Positions 26,793 through 36,446 of a stretch of 64,000 nucleotides of DNA are shown here, piece after piece. Made by a program: the position numbers and the translations under genes. The DNA is taken from NCBI RefSeq assembly GCF_900112265.1, contig NZ_FOLO01000004.1, positions 122,683 through 186,682 on the forward strand, written 5' to 3'. Source of the DNA: Pseudoalteromonas denitrificans DSM 6059. GTDB lineage: Bacteria; Pseudomonadota; Gammaproteobacteria; Enterobacterales; Alteromonadaceae. Under the pieces are notes generated by a model. It was given only the letters and a program-made list of their open reading frames with translations. It was not told where the DNA came from and did no database searches. Each line of letters starts with the position of its first letter. The stretch's first letter is position 1.

Positions 26793-29423
26793 TTAGTTTA
26801 ATGCCTTTGATACTTTTTCATAAAGATCTGAGCTCAAATCTTCAATGTCAGCTAATCTCTCTAGCTGTTGTTTTATAAGTTTTTGCCTTTTTACATTATA
26901 TTTTTGCCATGACATTAAAGGCGTGATCATGCGCGATGCATTTTGTGGATTAATGTCATTCAGTTTTATGAGTAAGTCAGTTAATAATTTATAACCTGAG
27001 CCATTTTCATTATGAAACTGTTTAATATTAAAATGGGTAAAACTGCCAATTAATGCACGAACACGATTTGGATTTGCATAATCAAAATGTGAATGTGAAT
27101 ATAAAGATTGTAAATGCGCAACAATATCAGGTTTATCTTGCATAGCCTGCAGTCCAAACCATTTGTCCATCACTAGAGCATCTTTTTCCCATTTAGATTC
27201 AAACGCAATTAGCATGCTCTGTGATAGCTCATGATTAGCATGTACTGCTGAACTTAATGCAGCTAATGAGTCTGTCATATTAATCATTTCAAGCTGTGCA
27301 TTTAATGCTTCAACCATGCAAATTTCATTTTGTTTTGCTAAATAATGCAAACATGCATTTTTCAGTGCACGTTTACCCACCACTTCTGTGCTAAGGTTTT
27401 CGCATTCATTCACACTATTTTCATTTAGTTTATTATAAACATCAAAAAGCACTGTGTTTAAAGTCTGCGCAATTTGTTGCTCAAAGCTATCTATTGCCTC
27501 AATTATGCTATTTATCGGAACTTCTTCATATTCCGCTGCAATAACATCATAACTAGGCAGTTTTATTAATTGAGCAGCCAGCTCTAAATCAATTGTATTA
27601 TCTAATAAAATATCACTTATTAACTCAGTGATATTTTTAGGTAAATCAATATTGTCATTTTTCACCGCTGCTTTTATATTCTTTATCAGCAACATTTGCT
27701 GCGCATCCCAACGAGAAAAGTCAGAACTTGCATGGCGTACAATATGGCACAATTGTTCATCAGAGTAATTGAAATCTAATTGACAAGGCGCTGAAAAATC
27801 TTCTAGTAATATTGGAGTTGGTTTAGTCTTTATATTATCAAAGCTAAACACTTGCTTACCTTGAGTAACATTTAAAACTTTACAAATAACATTACCCTCA
27901 TAAGTTAATTGTAATACCTTGCCATCTTGGTCTAGAAGTTCAATTGAAAATGGAATATGTAAATTGTGTTTTTTATCTTGATCTGCAGTTGCAGTATGGA
28001 CTTGGTTAATTTCAAGTTGATATACACCAGAAGTTTTATCAAACTTTTCTTTTACTACAAGTTTTGGCGTTCCAGATTGGCTATACCAGTGTTTAAATTG
28101 CGTTAAATCAATTGAAGATGCCTGCATCATTGCATTTACAAAATCATCACAGGTCACGGCCTGACCATCATGGCGTTCAAAATAAAGATCCATTCCTTTT
28201 CTAAAGTTTTCTTTGCCTAATAAAGTATGCATCATGCGGATCACTTCAGCACCTTTATTATAAACAGTAACAGTATAAAAGTTATTCATTTCTATTACTT
28301 GTTCAGGCCTGATCGGATGTGCCATAGGGCCTGCATCTTCAGCAAACTGATGAGTACGCATCGCTTTTACAGCGGCGATTCTATTAATTGCGCGAGAGCC
28401 CAAATCAGAACTAAATTCCTGATCTCTAAAAACTGTCAAACCCTCTTTAAGTGATAATTGAAACCAGTCTCTACAAGTTACGCGATTACCAGTCCAATTA
28501 TGAAAGTATTCATGACCTATGATTGATTCAATCATGTGATAATCACTATCTGTAGCCGTTGCTTGATTTGCTAAAACACATTTACTATTAAAAACATTTA
28601 GGCCTTTATTCTCCATTGCCCCCATATTAAAAAAGTCAACGGCAACTATCATATAAATATCAAGGTCATATTCTAACCCAAACGTATCTTCGTCCCATTT
28701 CATTGATTTTTTCAAAGATGTTAATGCATGAGACGCTTTATTTAAATTTCCTTTATCAACAAAAAGTGCTAACTCAACTTCCCGTCCTGACATCGTTTTA
28801 TAACTATCTTTTAAAACATCAAAATCACCTGCAACTAAGGCAAATAAATATGCGGGCTTTTTGAATGGGTCTTGCCAAACGGTATAATGACGGCCATCTT
28901 CTAATTCACCTTGCTCTATTTTATTGCCATTTGAAAGCAGATAGGGGTATTTTTTATCAGCAGTAATTTTGACAGTAAATGTTGCTAATACATCCGGTCT
29001 GTCTTGATAGTATGTTATTTTTCTAAAACCTTCAGCTTCACATTGCGTACAATACGCCCCTCCAGATAAATATAACCCTTCTAAAGAAGAGTTAGTAGCT
29101 GGTGATATTTCTGTCACTATACATAGCTCAAACTCATCTCGATCAATATTGATTATCAATTGCTCATTTAACAACTGGAAGTCATCAAATGCTTGACCGT
29201 CAATATTTATAGACAATAAATCAAGGTCTATGCCATCTAATACAAGTGCACCAAGGATAGGTTTATTATCACTGAAATTACGTTTCACTTTTGAAGTCGC
29301 GTGCACTTGTGTTTGTGTCGCTTTAAGGTCGAACTCAAGATAAATATCATAGATTGAAAAAGCGGGTTTAGTATAGTCTTTTAAATATTTTGCACTGGGA
29401 GGATTTGTATTTGTTAGATTCAT
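26793..29423 (-). CDS. pepN: Aminopeptidase N (M1 family)
   Basis: A zinc aminopeptidase that removes N-terminal residues from peptides in the cytoplasm. The 876 residues match E. coli PepN (870). The exopeptidase signature GAMENKGLN lies at about residue 268, and the zinc site HEYFHNWTGNRVTCRDWFQLSL... with the downstream E (HExxH-x18-E) at about 300-325. The C-terminal helical domain is complete. An intrinsic terminator separates it from nhaC upstream, so it has its own promoter in the short gap. Confidence 0.97.
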   Translation of the reverse strand: MNLTNTNPPSAKYLKDYTKPAFSIYDIYLEFDLKATQTQVHATSKVKRNFSDNKPILGALVLDGIDLDLLSINIDGQAFDDFQLLNEQLIINIDRDEFELCIVTEISPATNSSLEGLYLSGGAYCTQCEAEGFRKITYYQDRPDVLATFTVKITADKKYPYLLSNGNKIEQGELEDGRHYTVWQDPFKKPAYLFALVAGDFDVLKDSYKTMSGREVELALFVDKGNLNKASHALTSLKKSMKWDEDTFGLEYDLDIYMIVAVDFFNMGAMENKGLNVFNSKCVLANQATATDSDYHMIESIIGHEYFHNWTGNRVTCRDWFQLSLKEGLTVFRDQEFSSDLGSRAINRIAAVKAMRTHQFAEDAGPMAHPIRPEQVIEMNNFYTVTVYNKGAEVIRMMHTLLGKENFRKGMDLYFERHDGQAVTCDDFVNAMMQASSIDLTQFKHWYSQSGTPKLVVKEKFDKTSGVYQLEINQVHTATADQDKKHNLHIPFSIELLDQDGKVLQLTYEGNVICKVLNVTQGKQVFSFDNIKTKPTPILLEDFSAPCQLDFNYSDEQLCHIVRHASSDFSRWDAQQMLLIKNIKAAVKNDNIDLPKNITELISDILLDNTIDLELAAQLIKLPSYDVIAAEYEEVPINSIIEAIDSFEQQIAQTLNTVLFDVYNKLNENSVNECENLSTEVVGKRALKNACLHYLAKQNEICMVEALNAQLEMINMTDSLAALSSAVHANHELSQSMLIAFESKWEKDALVMDKWFGLQAMQDKPDIVAHLQSLYSHSHFDYANPNRVRALIGSFTHFNIKQFHNENGSGYKLLTDLLIKLNDINPQNASRMITPLMSWQKYNVKRQKLIKQQLERLADIEDLSSDLYEKVSKALN

Positions 29424-29449
29424 AAAAAGTCCAAAGTGAATTTAAATAA

Positions 29450-29476
29450 AAACAACTCCTTAATAAGGAGTTGTTT
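29450..29476 (-). terminator. Terminator of nhaC
   Basis: AAACAACTCCTT / AAGGAGTTGTTT, a 12-bp perfect stem with loop AAT and a T-rich minus-strand tail, 30 bases past the nhaC stop and 27 before pepN. Confidence 0.85.
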
Positions 29477-29506
29477 AAAATTTTAATAAATTAAGATAAG
29501 TTGATT

Positions 29507-30970
29507 TTAAGAAGTTTGTTCCTGTTGTAAATGCTTAGGCTCTATTTTAAGGATCTTAATGCCTAAATATGCGTAAATAATAGCTAAAATTGGGTTAATT
29601 AAATTAAAGAACGCATATATCGCATAATCTAAAGGATTGACTAATAATACTGAGTGCATATACGCACCACATGTGTTCCAAGGGATCAATGGACTTGTAA
29701 TTGTGCCTCCATCTTCAAGCGTTCGAGACAGATTGACACTTTTTAAACCTCTTCTTTCATATTCTTCTTTAAACATACGTCCAGGCATAACAATTGCCAT
29801 ATACTGATCTGCAGCAATCATATTTGTGCCAATACATGTTGCAATTGTTGACGTGATCAAAGAACCAGTACTTTTGGCTATTTTCAAAATACCACGAACA
29901 AAAACCTCTAACAGTCCTACTTTTTCCATAACAGCACCAAACATTAATGCCATCATAATTAGCCATGTTGTATTTAGCATGCTTGACATACCACCGCCAC
30001 TGAGCAATTTATCCATTTTTTCATCACCCGTTATAACACTAAAACCATCAAAAAATGCGCTCCATACAAGTTTAATGGTTTCTATTAGTACATTTTGGTT
30101 ATTACTTACCTGTGAAGCAATTAAATCTTGTTGAAAAATTAAAGCCCAAATAGCACCTAATAAAGCACCAATCGCAACAGCAGGAAAAGCCGGCATTCTT
30201 TTTAAAGCTAAGGTTAATAAAACAATCAATGGCACTAACATTTCTAAACCAATATTGAAATTAGTTAAAAGAATCTCGTTTATTTCTGTAATTCTTGTAC
30301 TATCAGTGACATTTCCTGCATTAAAGCCCATAAAAGTAAAGATAACCAAGGCAATTGCAAAGCTTGGTACAGTTGTCCACATCATATGATGAATATGTGC
30401 AAATAAGTTTGAACCTGCGACTGCGGGTGCTAGATTAGTCGTTTCAGATAATGGGCTAAGTTTATCACCAAAATATGCACCAGATATTACAGCACCAGCC
30501 GTTACAGCTTCATCTAAACCTAGACCTGCTGCAACACCTAATAACGCAACACCAATAGTCGCAGCTGTAGTCCAAGAACTACCTATACTCATAGCAACGA
30601 TGCCACATAAAATGCAACTTGCAGCATAAAACCAACTTGGGTTGATAAGCTGCAAACCGTAGTAAATAAGTGTAGGTACGGTACCAGATAACAGCCAAGT
30701 GCCAATTAATGCACCTACCATAAATAAAATCAATATCGCACCAAGTGACAAGGTAATCCCCTTGATCATCGCACTTTCTAAATCAGCCCATTTATGCCCA
30801 TTTTTTAAACCAATCAGAACCGCAATTCCGGCAGAAAATAACAATGCGATTTGATTTGGACCATATGATGAATTATCACCAAAAAAATATACCGATGCAC
30901 TGAGTAAAATAATTAACATCGTAATTGGTAATAATGCATCATAAAACTGTGCTTGCTTAATTTGCTTCAC
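29507..30970 (-). CDS. nhaC: Na+/H+ antiporter, NhaC family
   Basis: An inner-membrane protein of about 487 residues with roughly 11-12 hydrophobic helices, exchanging Na+ for H+, as expected for a marine bacterium. Family features are the ISGAYFGDKLSPLSETTNLA segment in the first half and MIAADQYMAIVMPGRMF in the second. The GTG at 30970 is chosen because AGAGGA precedes it; the ATG at 31003 has no ribosome site. Its substrate could also include lactate/malate exchange as in MleN-like members, but Na+/H+ exchange is the default reading. Confidence 0.87.
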   Translation of the reverse strand: MKQIKQAQFYDALLPITMLIILLSASVYFFGDNSSYGPNQIALLFSAGIAVLIGLKNGHKWADLESAMIKGITLSLGAILILFMVGALIGTWLLSGTVPTLIYYGLQLINPSWFYAASCILCGIVAMSIGSSWTTAATIGVALLGVAAGLGLDEAVTAGAVISGAYFGDKLSPLSETTNLAPAVAGSNLFAHIHHMMWTTVPSFAIALVIFTFMGFNAGNVTDSTRITEINEILLTNFNIGLEMLVPLIVLLTLALKRMPAFPAVAIGALLGAIWALIFQQDLIASQVSNNQNVLIETIKLVWSAFFDGFSVITGDEKMDKLLSGGGMSSMLNTTWLIMMALMFGAVMEKVGLLEVFVRGILKIAKSTGSLITSTIATCIGTNMIAADQYMAIVMPGRMFKEEYERRGLKSVNLSRTLEDGGTITSPLIPWNTCGAYMHSVLLVNPLDYAIYAFFNLINPILAIIYAYLGIKILKIEPKHLQQEQTS

Positions 30971-31238
30971 GTGTATTCCTCTAACAAAAGTTATTGGCAA
31001 CATAATTTAAATAAAAGTGATATTTATATTTACATTGCACTTTATTTTTATAGCATTTATTCAATATTTGAATAACGCTGTTTTGAGTATAACAAACCTC
31101 AATCCATATTATTGAGCATAAATATAAAATGGCTTGGTTTTAAAAGTCTAAATTTATTTCTTTTATTTTCAATAAATTAATGACTAAGTTTAAATATCTA
31201 AATCTATATAAATGAATAGAAACATCTTTAATATGCAT
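30971..31238. other. Intergenic region upstream of nhaC
   Basis: AT-rich DNA between the prc terminator and nhaC, presumably holding the nhaC promoter. The near-palindrome ATTCAATATTTGAAT near 31068-31082 is the only conspicuous element. I see no small gene. Confidence 0.4.
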
Positions 31239-31266
31239 AAAAAAAAGCGCCTAAGCGCTTTTTTTT
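31239..31266 (-). terminator. Terminator of prc
   Basis: Eight A, GCGC, loop CTAA, GCGC, eight T. It is a textbook intrinsic terminator 14 bases after the prc stop codon, and symmetrical enough to act both ways. Confidence 0.9.
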
Positions 31267-31279
31267 AAAACAACAAATA

Positions 31280-33304
31280 TTATTTTTTAACGTAGCGCCC
31301 AAACTTTATATAGTCAGACGTAATTAATGCCGTTTCTTCTAAAAACGGATCCATTTCACTTAATATATCTGGAAGATCTTCAAGTGAAGTTACCGCTTTT
31401 TTACCTAAACGTAATAAACGCTTATTCACTCTGGCCAAAGAACGATTTTCGTTTTTATCTCTTTCAGCAATACGACTTGCTTCGATTAATGAAATTGATT
31501 TACGATCATTTTCTTTTTTGTAGCGTGCAATATCTTTGAAAACATAATTAAATTCAGGTTCAATTTTAATTCTTTCATCATGTTTCTTTTGCAAAAATTT
31601 AATAGACTCAGCTAAATCAGCCATAGAAGTATATTTTGCATTTCTTATGCTATCCCAAGGAAGCGCATTATCTTCTTGTGACTCTCCCCATTCGGCAGGG
31701 TCAATTGCTGACGGAAATGAGATATCTGGAATAACACCTTTATGTTGGGTACTACCGCCATTAATACGATAGAATTTTGCAATAGTGTATTGGATACTAC
31801 CTAAGCTATTTTCATATAAATCGTAGTTACGACCAAGTCCTCTATGCTGCTGAACTGTACCTTTACCAAATGTTTGTTCGCCAATAACTACAGCTCTGCC
31901 ATAATCTTGCATTGCTGCGGCAAAAATCTCTGAAGCGGATGCACTATACCTATCAACTAAAATAGTGAGTGGGCCGTCATAATATGTAATACCATCAACG
32001 TCTTTTTGTTGTTCTACGCGCCCATTAAGATTATGTATTTGAACAACTGGACCTTCATTAAAGAACAAGCCTGATAGTTGGGTTGCTTCGTATAATGAAC
32101 CACCACCATTTTGTCTTAAATCAATTATGATGCCATCAACATTCTGTTCTTTTAATTTGGCTAATTCTTTTTTAACATCACCGGATAAATTGTTATAAAA
32201 GCCAGGGATATCAATTACACCAATTTTAGTATCAATATCGGAATAAATAGGCTTAAAAACTTCTGACTTTGCAGCTCTATCCTCAAGACGTATTTTATCT
32301 CTCGTAATATCTACTATTAAAGGTTTGCCGTGCGTATCAGCACCTTTTAGATATTGCAGGCGGACTAAAGTGCCTTTTGGGCCTTTAATTAATTCAACAA
32401 CATCATCTAAACGCCATCCAATCACATCAACAAAATCTTCGCTACCTTGCGCCACACCAATAATACGGTCATTAGATTTTATTTTTTCTGACTTATCGGC
32501 TGGTCCGCCAGGCACTAAGCTGCGTATAACAGTATAATCTTCGTCATAACCTAGTACAGCACCTATACCTTCAAGTTCAAGATCCATGTCCATTTTAAAC
32601 TGTTCTGCACGCCTTGGAGATAAATATGAAGTATGTGCTTCAATACTTCGCGCAAAGGCATTCATTGCAATTTGAAAAGCATCTTCACTATTTGTTTGAA
32701 CAAGTCTTTTTAAAGTATAACTATAACGCTTTGTCAGAACGTCTTTAATATCAGGCCATTTTTTGCCCGTCATTTTAAGTCGTAATGCATCATATTTTAC
32801 ACGTTGACGCCAAATTTCATTTAGTTCAGATTGGTTAGTAGCCCATTCAGCTTCTTCACGATCAAAGTTATAAGCATCTTCTTTTTCAAACTGCATTTCT
32901 TTTTCTAATAAAGAAATAGAATATTGATAGCTATCAAACCGGCGTTTCATACTGATATTAAAAATATTAAAAGCAAAATCTAACTTGCCAGTACTTAAAG
33001 CATTATCAACGGTATATCGATATTTTTCGAACTCTTCGATATCAGATTTTAAAAAAATACGTTTACCAAAATCTAATGATTCAATATAACGGTCGAATAT
33101 TTTTGTAGAAAGCTCATCATTTAAATCAATGAGCTTATAATGGGCGCGAGTAAAAAAATTAGTCACCCTTTTGCTAGCAGTACTATGTTGACTTTCTTGT
33201 TTTAAAACAGGTAAATCTTCTAGTGTGATTGTTTCTATTTTAGCAAACGCATTTGCTGCGATAAACGCAGCTGCAAGAGGAATGAGATTAAAACATTTAC
33301 TCAT
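31280..33304 (-). CDS. prc: Tail-specific carboxy-terminal protease Prc
   Basis: A periplasmic serine protease that trims C-termini, for example of penicillin-binding protein 3 and misfolded tagged proteins. The 674 residues match E. coli Prc (682). A signal peptide ends near ANAFA. A PDZ domain lies at about 240-330 (LEGIGAVLGY...GGPADKSEKIKSNDRI). The S41 catalytic dyad is Ser in YSASASEIF (~453) and Lys in FGKGTVQ (~478). The gene follows proQ by 11 bases, the E. coli order proQ-prc. Confidence 0.96.
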   Translation of the reverse strand: MSKCFNLIPLAAAFIAANAFAKIETITLEDLPVLKQESQHSTASKRVTNFFTRAHYKLIDLNDELSTKIFDRYIESLDFGKRIFLKSDIEEFEKYRYTVDNALSTGKLDFAFNIFNISMKRRFDSYQYSISLLEKEMQFEKEDAYNFDREEAEWATNQSELNEIWRQRVKYDALRLKMTGKKWPDIKDVLTKRYSYTLKRLVQTNSEDAFQIAMNAFARSIEAHTSYLSPRRAEQFKMDMDLELEGIGAVLGYDEDYTVIRSLVPGGPADKSEKIKSNDRIIGVAQGSEDFVDVIGWRLDDVVELIKGPKGTLVRLQYLKGADTHGKPLIVDITRDKIRLEDRAAKSEVFKPIYSDIDTKIGVIDIPGFYNNLSGDVKKELAKLKEQNVDGIIIDLRQNGGGSLYEATQLSGLFFNEGPVVQIHNLNGRVEQQKDVDGITYYDGPLTILVDRYSASASEIFAAAMQDYGRAVVIGEQTFGKGTVQQHRGLGRNYDLYENSLGSIQYTIAKFYRINGGSTQHKGVIPDISFPSAIDPAEWGESQEDNALPWDSIRNAKYTSMADLAESIKFLQKKHDERIKIEPEFNYVFKDIARYKKENDRKSISLIEASRIAERDKNENRSLARVNKRLLRLGKKAVTSLEDLPDILSEMDPFLEETALITSDYIKFGRYVKK

Positions 33305-33315
33305 AGACCATCTCC

Positions 33316-34044
33316 TTAGATAGTGAACAGACTTTCAGCCTTAGTCTTAACCAGCATACCGGTAACAATTACAACATGAATATCATCTTTATTGATTTCT
33401 GTAATTGTTCCATTTACTAATGTCTGACCTAGTTTTACTTTAACTTTAGCATCTAATTTAATTTGTTCCGCAGTTAAAGCAACTATTTTTCCAGAACGAC
33501 GAGGCGCATTTTCGTTCTTAGGCTTAGCTGGTGTAGGTTTAGTTCCTTTATCCCCAGATTTATTTCTTGATGCTTGCTTAAATGGTTTTTTAGCACCATC
33601 GGTACGAGGACGTTGTTGTTTTTTTCGTTTAGCAAATTTAGCACGGCTCTCTTCGAGTGCCTTAACCGCATGGTCGATATGTTCTTGCTCAACTTTTTCA
33701 CAGTCATTACCATCAAGATCAATACGAAACTCAACTTTACTGACAGCTTCAAGATAGCGCCAATGAGATGTATATTTACGTAATGCTTGACGTATTTGAG
33801 TTTTACTCACATTTTCGTTGTCTTCAATTCTTTGTGCGATATCTTTAAAAATACCGACCTTAAGAGGTTTAATTCCCTCTTTTTCTTTGAAGCATATTGA
33901 AAATTCTTTATATAAAAAAGCAAGAACTGCATTGATATCTTTTAACTTATCAGGGTTTTCTTGCACTACTTGTGCTGTTGTTTGTTCAATATCAGATACT
34001 TCTTGTTTGATATCTGCGATTTCTTGATTGCCAGTGGTACTCAT
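33316..34044 (-). CDS. proQ: RNA chaperone ProQ
   Basis: An RNA-binding protein that stabilises small RNAs and 3' ends. The 242 residues show the N-terminal ProQ/FinO domain at about 35-155 (KVGIFKDIAQRI, SKTQIRQALRKYTSHWRYL, RIDLDGNDCEKVEQEH), a basic, low-complexity linker (~140-185) and a C-terminal Tudor-like domain (~188-242; GTITEINKDDIHVVIVTGM). An extra ~30-residue acidic N-terminus relative to E. coli is present. It lies in the msrC / 93-residue gene / proQ / prc operon. Confidence 0.94.
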   Translation of the reverse strand: MSTTGNQEIADIKQEVSDIEQTTAQVVQENPDKLKDINAVLAFLYKEFSICFKEKEGIKPLKVGIFKDIAQRIEDNENVSKTQIRQALRKYTSHWRYLEAVSKVEFRIDLDGNDCEKVEQEHIDHAVKALEESRAKFAKRKKQQRPRTDGAKKPFKQASRNKSGDKGTKPTPAKPKNENAPRRSGKIVALTAEQIKLDAKVKVKLGQTLVNGTITEINKDDIHVVIVTGMLVKTKAESLFTI

Positions 34045-34055
34045 TTCTAAACCTT

Positions 34056-34337
34056 TTATTCCATCTGCTCATCTAATGATGTCAGGACATGTTGATTAAC
34101 CCAGTCGATCAACTCTTCGAAGTCAGTCTCTATGATAGCGGTATCGCCACGAAGATGTTGCCAAATACTATTAATTATATTTTCTATTTTGTCACATGAT
34201 AAATCATCAGGTAATTGATCCCAAGCAATGTGGATCAATTCATTTAAATTTTCTGCGACTTGTTCTTCATTTCCTTCCCAATCACCTACATCACAATCAG
34301 AAACTAGAAAATCTTGAACATTCATTAAATCTTTCAT
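34056..34337 (-). CDS. Acidic 93-residue protein of unknown function in the proQ operon
   Basis: A very acidic, soluble protein (many Asp/Glu) with predicted helices, two Trp in the middle and no recognised motif. Its ATG overlaps the msrC stop by one base, and proQ begins 11 bases after its stop, so it is embedded in the operon. Such tight coupling to a global RNA chaperone and a protease suggests a real gene. Function is unknown; a role as a ProQ partner would be a guess. Confidence 0.7.
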   Translation of the reverse strand: MKDLMNVQDFLVSDCDVGDWEGNEEQVAENLNELIHIAWDQLPDDLSCDKIENIINSIWQHLRGDTAIIETDFEELIDWVNQHVLTSLDEQME

Positions 34338-34795
34338 TACAATTGGATCTCAAACTGATTTATCAGTGCTTCCAATCCTGCCTTATCTTGTTCATCAAAA
34401 CGCGCAAGTTTTGGACTATCAATATCTAACACAGCAAATATTTTACCATTTTTAATTATAGGAACAACTATTTCTGAATTTGATGCAGCATCACATGCTA
34501 TATGTCCGGTAAATGCATGAACATCATCAACCAATTGTGTCTGCTTTAATAACGCTGCAGTACCACAAACACCCTTTCCTATAGGGATCCGTATACAAGC
34601 GGGGTTACCTTGAAATGGTCCAAGTACAAGTTCGTCTGGTCCATCTACTAAATAAAATCCAGCCCAATTAATATCATCTAACGACATAAATAGTAGTGCA
34701 CTTAAATTTGCCATATTTGCAATGATGTTTGACTCGTCCTCAATTAAACATTTTCCTTGCTCAACTAATGACTGATAAAACGCTTGCTTGTTCAT
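34337..34795 (-). CDS. msrC: Free methionine-(R)-sulfoxide reductase (GAF fold)
   Basis: Reduces free Met-R-sulfoxide. At 152 residues it is close to E. coli MsrC/YebR. The GAF fold carries the conserved Cys of FQGNPACIRIPIGKGVCGTAA and GHIACDAASNSEIV, matching the three redox cysteines of E. coli, and the DINWAGFYL and AVLDIDSP segments. It heads the operon leading to proQ and prc, similar to the yebR-proQ-prc neighbourhood in E. coli. Confidence 0.93.
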   Translation of the reverse strand: MNKQAFYQSLVEQGKCLIEDESNIIANMANLSALLFMSLDDINWAGFYLVDGPDELVLGPFQGNPACIRIPIGKGVCGTAALLKQTQLVDDVHAFTGHIACDAASNSEIVVPIIKNGKIFAVLDIDSPKLARFDEQDKAGLEALINQFEIQL

Positions 34796-34828
34796 ATTTA
34801 TAAATTAGCTACTTTTTAAAATACAATA

Positions 34829-34918
34829 ATAAGCAAAGGTACTCTTTGTGCGCCTTAAATGAAACCTTTATCATTCAAAAATGCGACTTAAGGCACAAAA
34901 AACAAAACACTTGCTTAT
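34829..34918. repeat. Nested inverted repeat in the msrC upstream region
   Basis: Outer arms ATAAGCAA (34829-34836) and TTGCTTAT (34911-34918) enclose inner arms TTTGTGCGCCTTAA (34845-34858) and TTAAGGCACAAA (34888-34899). Together they could fold a ~90-base imperfect hairpin. It could be a small non-coding repeat element or end the transcript of the membrane protein gene. Confidence 0.4.
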
Positions 34919-34956
34919 ATAATAAACAAGCCCAGCTAACTTAGCTTCAATTATGG

Positions 34957-35382
34957 TCAATTTATTTGCTTACGAAGAGAAAATAAAAAAATCCCTCCTG
35001 CAGTTAAAGACATTAAGGTATTCACTAAAAAAATCATCCCCCCCATAGCACTAAAAGTGTAAGAAAATAATGCACCTGCGAGTAACGAAATTGTCAAAAT
35101 AGTGCCATAATTTATTTTGTTAAATTTATGCAACAATAAATACCCAGGCAGAACACCCAATCCCATAGATAACCCAACTATATGTGCATTCGAAATTGCA
35201 GTCATAATGATAGAAACAAATAGCTTAGAATTGGCATTTTCTGATACTAAGGTATAATACAAACCAATTAAAACACCTATTAACAAAGGTGAAAGTAAAG
35301 AAAATAAAATACTGTTCGATACTGCTTTTTTATCTACAAATACTTTACATTTATTTTTTTTATTTAATACAATACTAGCCAT
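34957..35382 (-). CDS. Small four-helix membrane protein, unknown function
   Basis: A 141-residue protein with a basic, soluble N-terminus (~1-22) followed by four hydrophobic helices (~24-44, 53-78, 90-110, 113-133). There is no motif pointing to transport or catalysis. AGGA is well spaced before the ATG. It stands alone, upstream of msrC on the same strand with a nested inverted repeat between them, and divergent from the acetyltransferase. Confidence 0.65.
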   Translation of the reverse strand: MASIVLNKKNKCKVFVDKKAVSNSILFSLLSPLLIGVLIGLYYTLVSENANSKLFVSIIMTAISNAHIVGLSMGLGVLPGYLLLHKFNKINYGTILTISLLAGALFSYTFSAMGGMIFLVNTLMSLTAGGIFLFSLRKQIN

Positions 35383-35539
35383 AATTAAGTCCTAAATAGT
35401 TTTACTATATTTAGTGTTGATCAATATGTATTAATTATAAAATACGACAAAAGTCTATAAAAAATTGATTCACTATTTTCCTCCACCATTTCACTTTTAT
35501 TAAAATATTAAAGTGAAATTTATAAGTTTTGGAACAAAA

Positions 35540-35986
35540 ATGCTAACAATAAGAAAAGCAACAACAGGTGATATTGATATTGTATATGATTTAATAATTG
35601 CAATTGCCAAACACCATAATGAAGCACATCATGTTCTTACAAACAAGTCTGAATTATTAAATTCAGGTTTTACTGACGGAGCAAAATTTGGTGTATTACT
35701 TGCTAAAATAAATGGAGAAGTTGCAGGATATGCATCCTATACATGGAATTATTCTATTTGGTTAGGTTCATCATATATGAATATTGATGATGTGTTTGTT
35801 TGGGAGAGGTTTAGAAGTCAAAAAGTAGGTCAAGCTTTAATGCTAAAATGTAAAGATGAGTGTCAAAATCAAGGATATAGTAGAATAAAATGGGAAGTTG
35901 AGAAAGATAACCATAAAGCCATTAAATTTTATCAACGCCTAGGAGCACAAGTGAATATCAAAGGTGTATGTCGTTGGTCAGTTTAA
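35540..35986 (+). CDS. GNAT-family N-acetyltransferase
   Basis: About 148 residues from ATG 35540 (TGGAA six bases before); the GTG at 35513 lacks a ribosome site. The fold markers are the N-terminal LTIRKATTGDIDIVYDLI, the strand-turn VAGYASYTWNYSIW, the acetyl-CoA loop region FRSQKVGQALMLKCKDECQNQGY (a Gln/Arg-x-x-Gly-x-Gly/Ala-type loop), and KFYQRLGAQ near the C-terminus. It resembles the spermidine/diamine or phosphinothricin-like acetyltransferases in layout; the substrate cannot be named. Confidence 0.85.
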   Translation: MLTIRKATTGDIDIVYDLIIAIAKHHNEAHHVLTNKSELLNSGFTDGAKFGVLLAKINGEVAGYASYTWNYSIWLGSSYMNIDDVFVWERFRSQKVGQALMLKCKDECQNQGYSRIKWEVEKDNHKAIKFYQRLGAQVNIKGVCRWSV

Positions 35987-36001
35987 GCTTAAAAATCAGA
36001 T

Positions 36002-36028
36002 AAAATGAGACCTGCTAGGTCTCATTTT
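36002..36028. terminator. Shared terminator overlapping the end of the ABM gene
   Basis: AAAATGAGACCT / AGGTCTCATTTT, a 12-bp perfect stem with loop GCT between convergent genes. One arm and the loop include the last codons and stop of the ABM-domain gene, so this sequence is both coding and terminator. Confidence 0.85.
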
Positions 36029-36317
36029 CATAAACTGACTCAAAATGTTCAACAACTGGAAAAGGGTCATAAAAGTGATGCAATAGTTTACGCCATTGTT
36101 GATACTCCATAGACTCTCTAAAACCTACCGTATGATCCTCAAGTGTTACCCAGTTAACTAATAAAATATACTTATTTGGTTGCTCAATACATTTTTGTAA
36201 CTGATGTGATACATATCCTTGCATAGATATTATTATTTTTTGAGCTGATTCAAAAGTTAACTCAAACTCTTCTTCATGCCCTTTTTTTACATCAAGTACA
36301 GCCACTTCAAGGATCAT
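36015..36317 (-). CDS. Antibiotic-biosynthesis-monooxygenase (ABM) domain protein
   Basis: A 100-residue single-domain protein of the dimeric alpha-beta barrel superfamily: MILEVAVLDVKKGHEEEFE at the start, a central LLVNWVTLEDHTVGFRES, and the C-terminal F-x-PFPVVEHFE that is typical of this subgroup. Such proteins are small cofactor-free oxygenases or heme/quinone-handling enzymes; the substrate is unknown. It converges on the acetyltransferase gene. Confidence 0.85.
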   Translation of the reverse strand: MILEVAVLDVKKGHEEEFELTFESAQKIIISMQGYVSHQLQKCIEQPNKYILLVNWVTLEDHTVGFRESMEYQQWRKLLHHFYDPFPVVEHFESVYENET

Positions 36318-36446
36318 TAAACACCATTACCATTAAAATATATTTACAGCATAAAATACCTAAAATATACCGGATCACAAGATAAAACTTCAAATACAAT
36401 AATCCACACTATAATTAAAAGTACACATATAGACTTAAATTTATCT

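Noticed and set aside
30971..31003. ATG start for nhaC at 31003
   Set aside because: There is no ribosome site. GTG 30970 has AGAGGA at good spacing.
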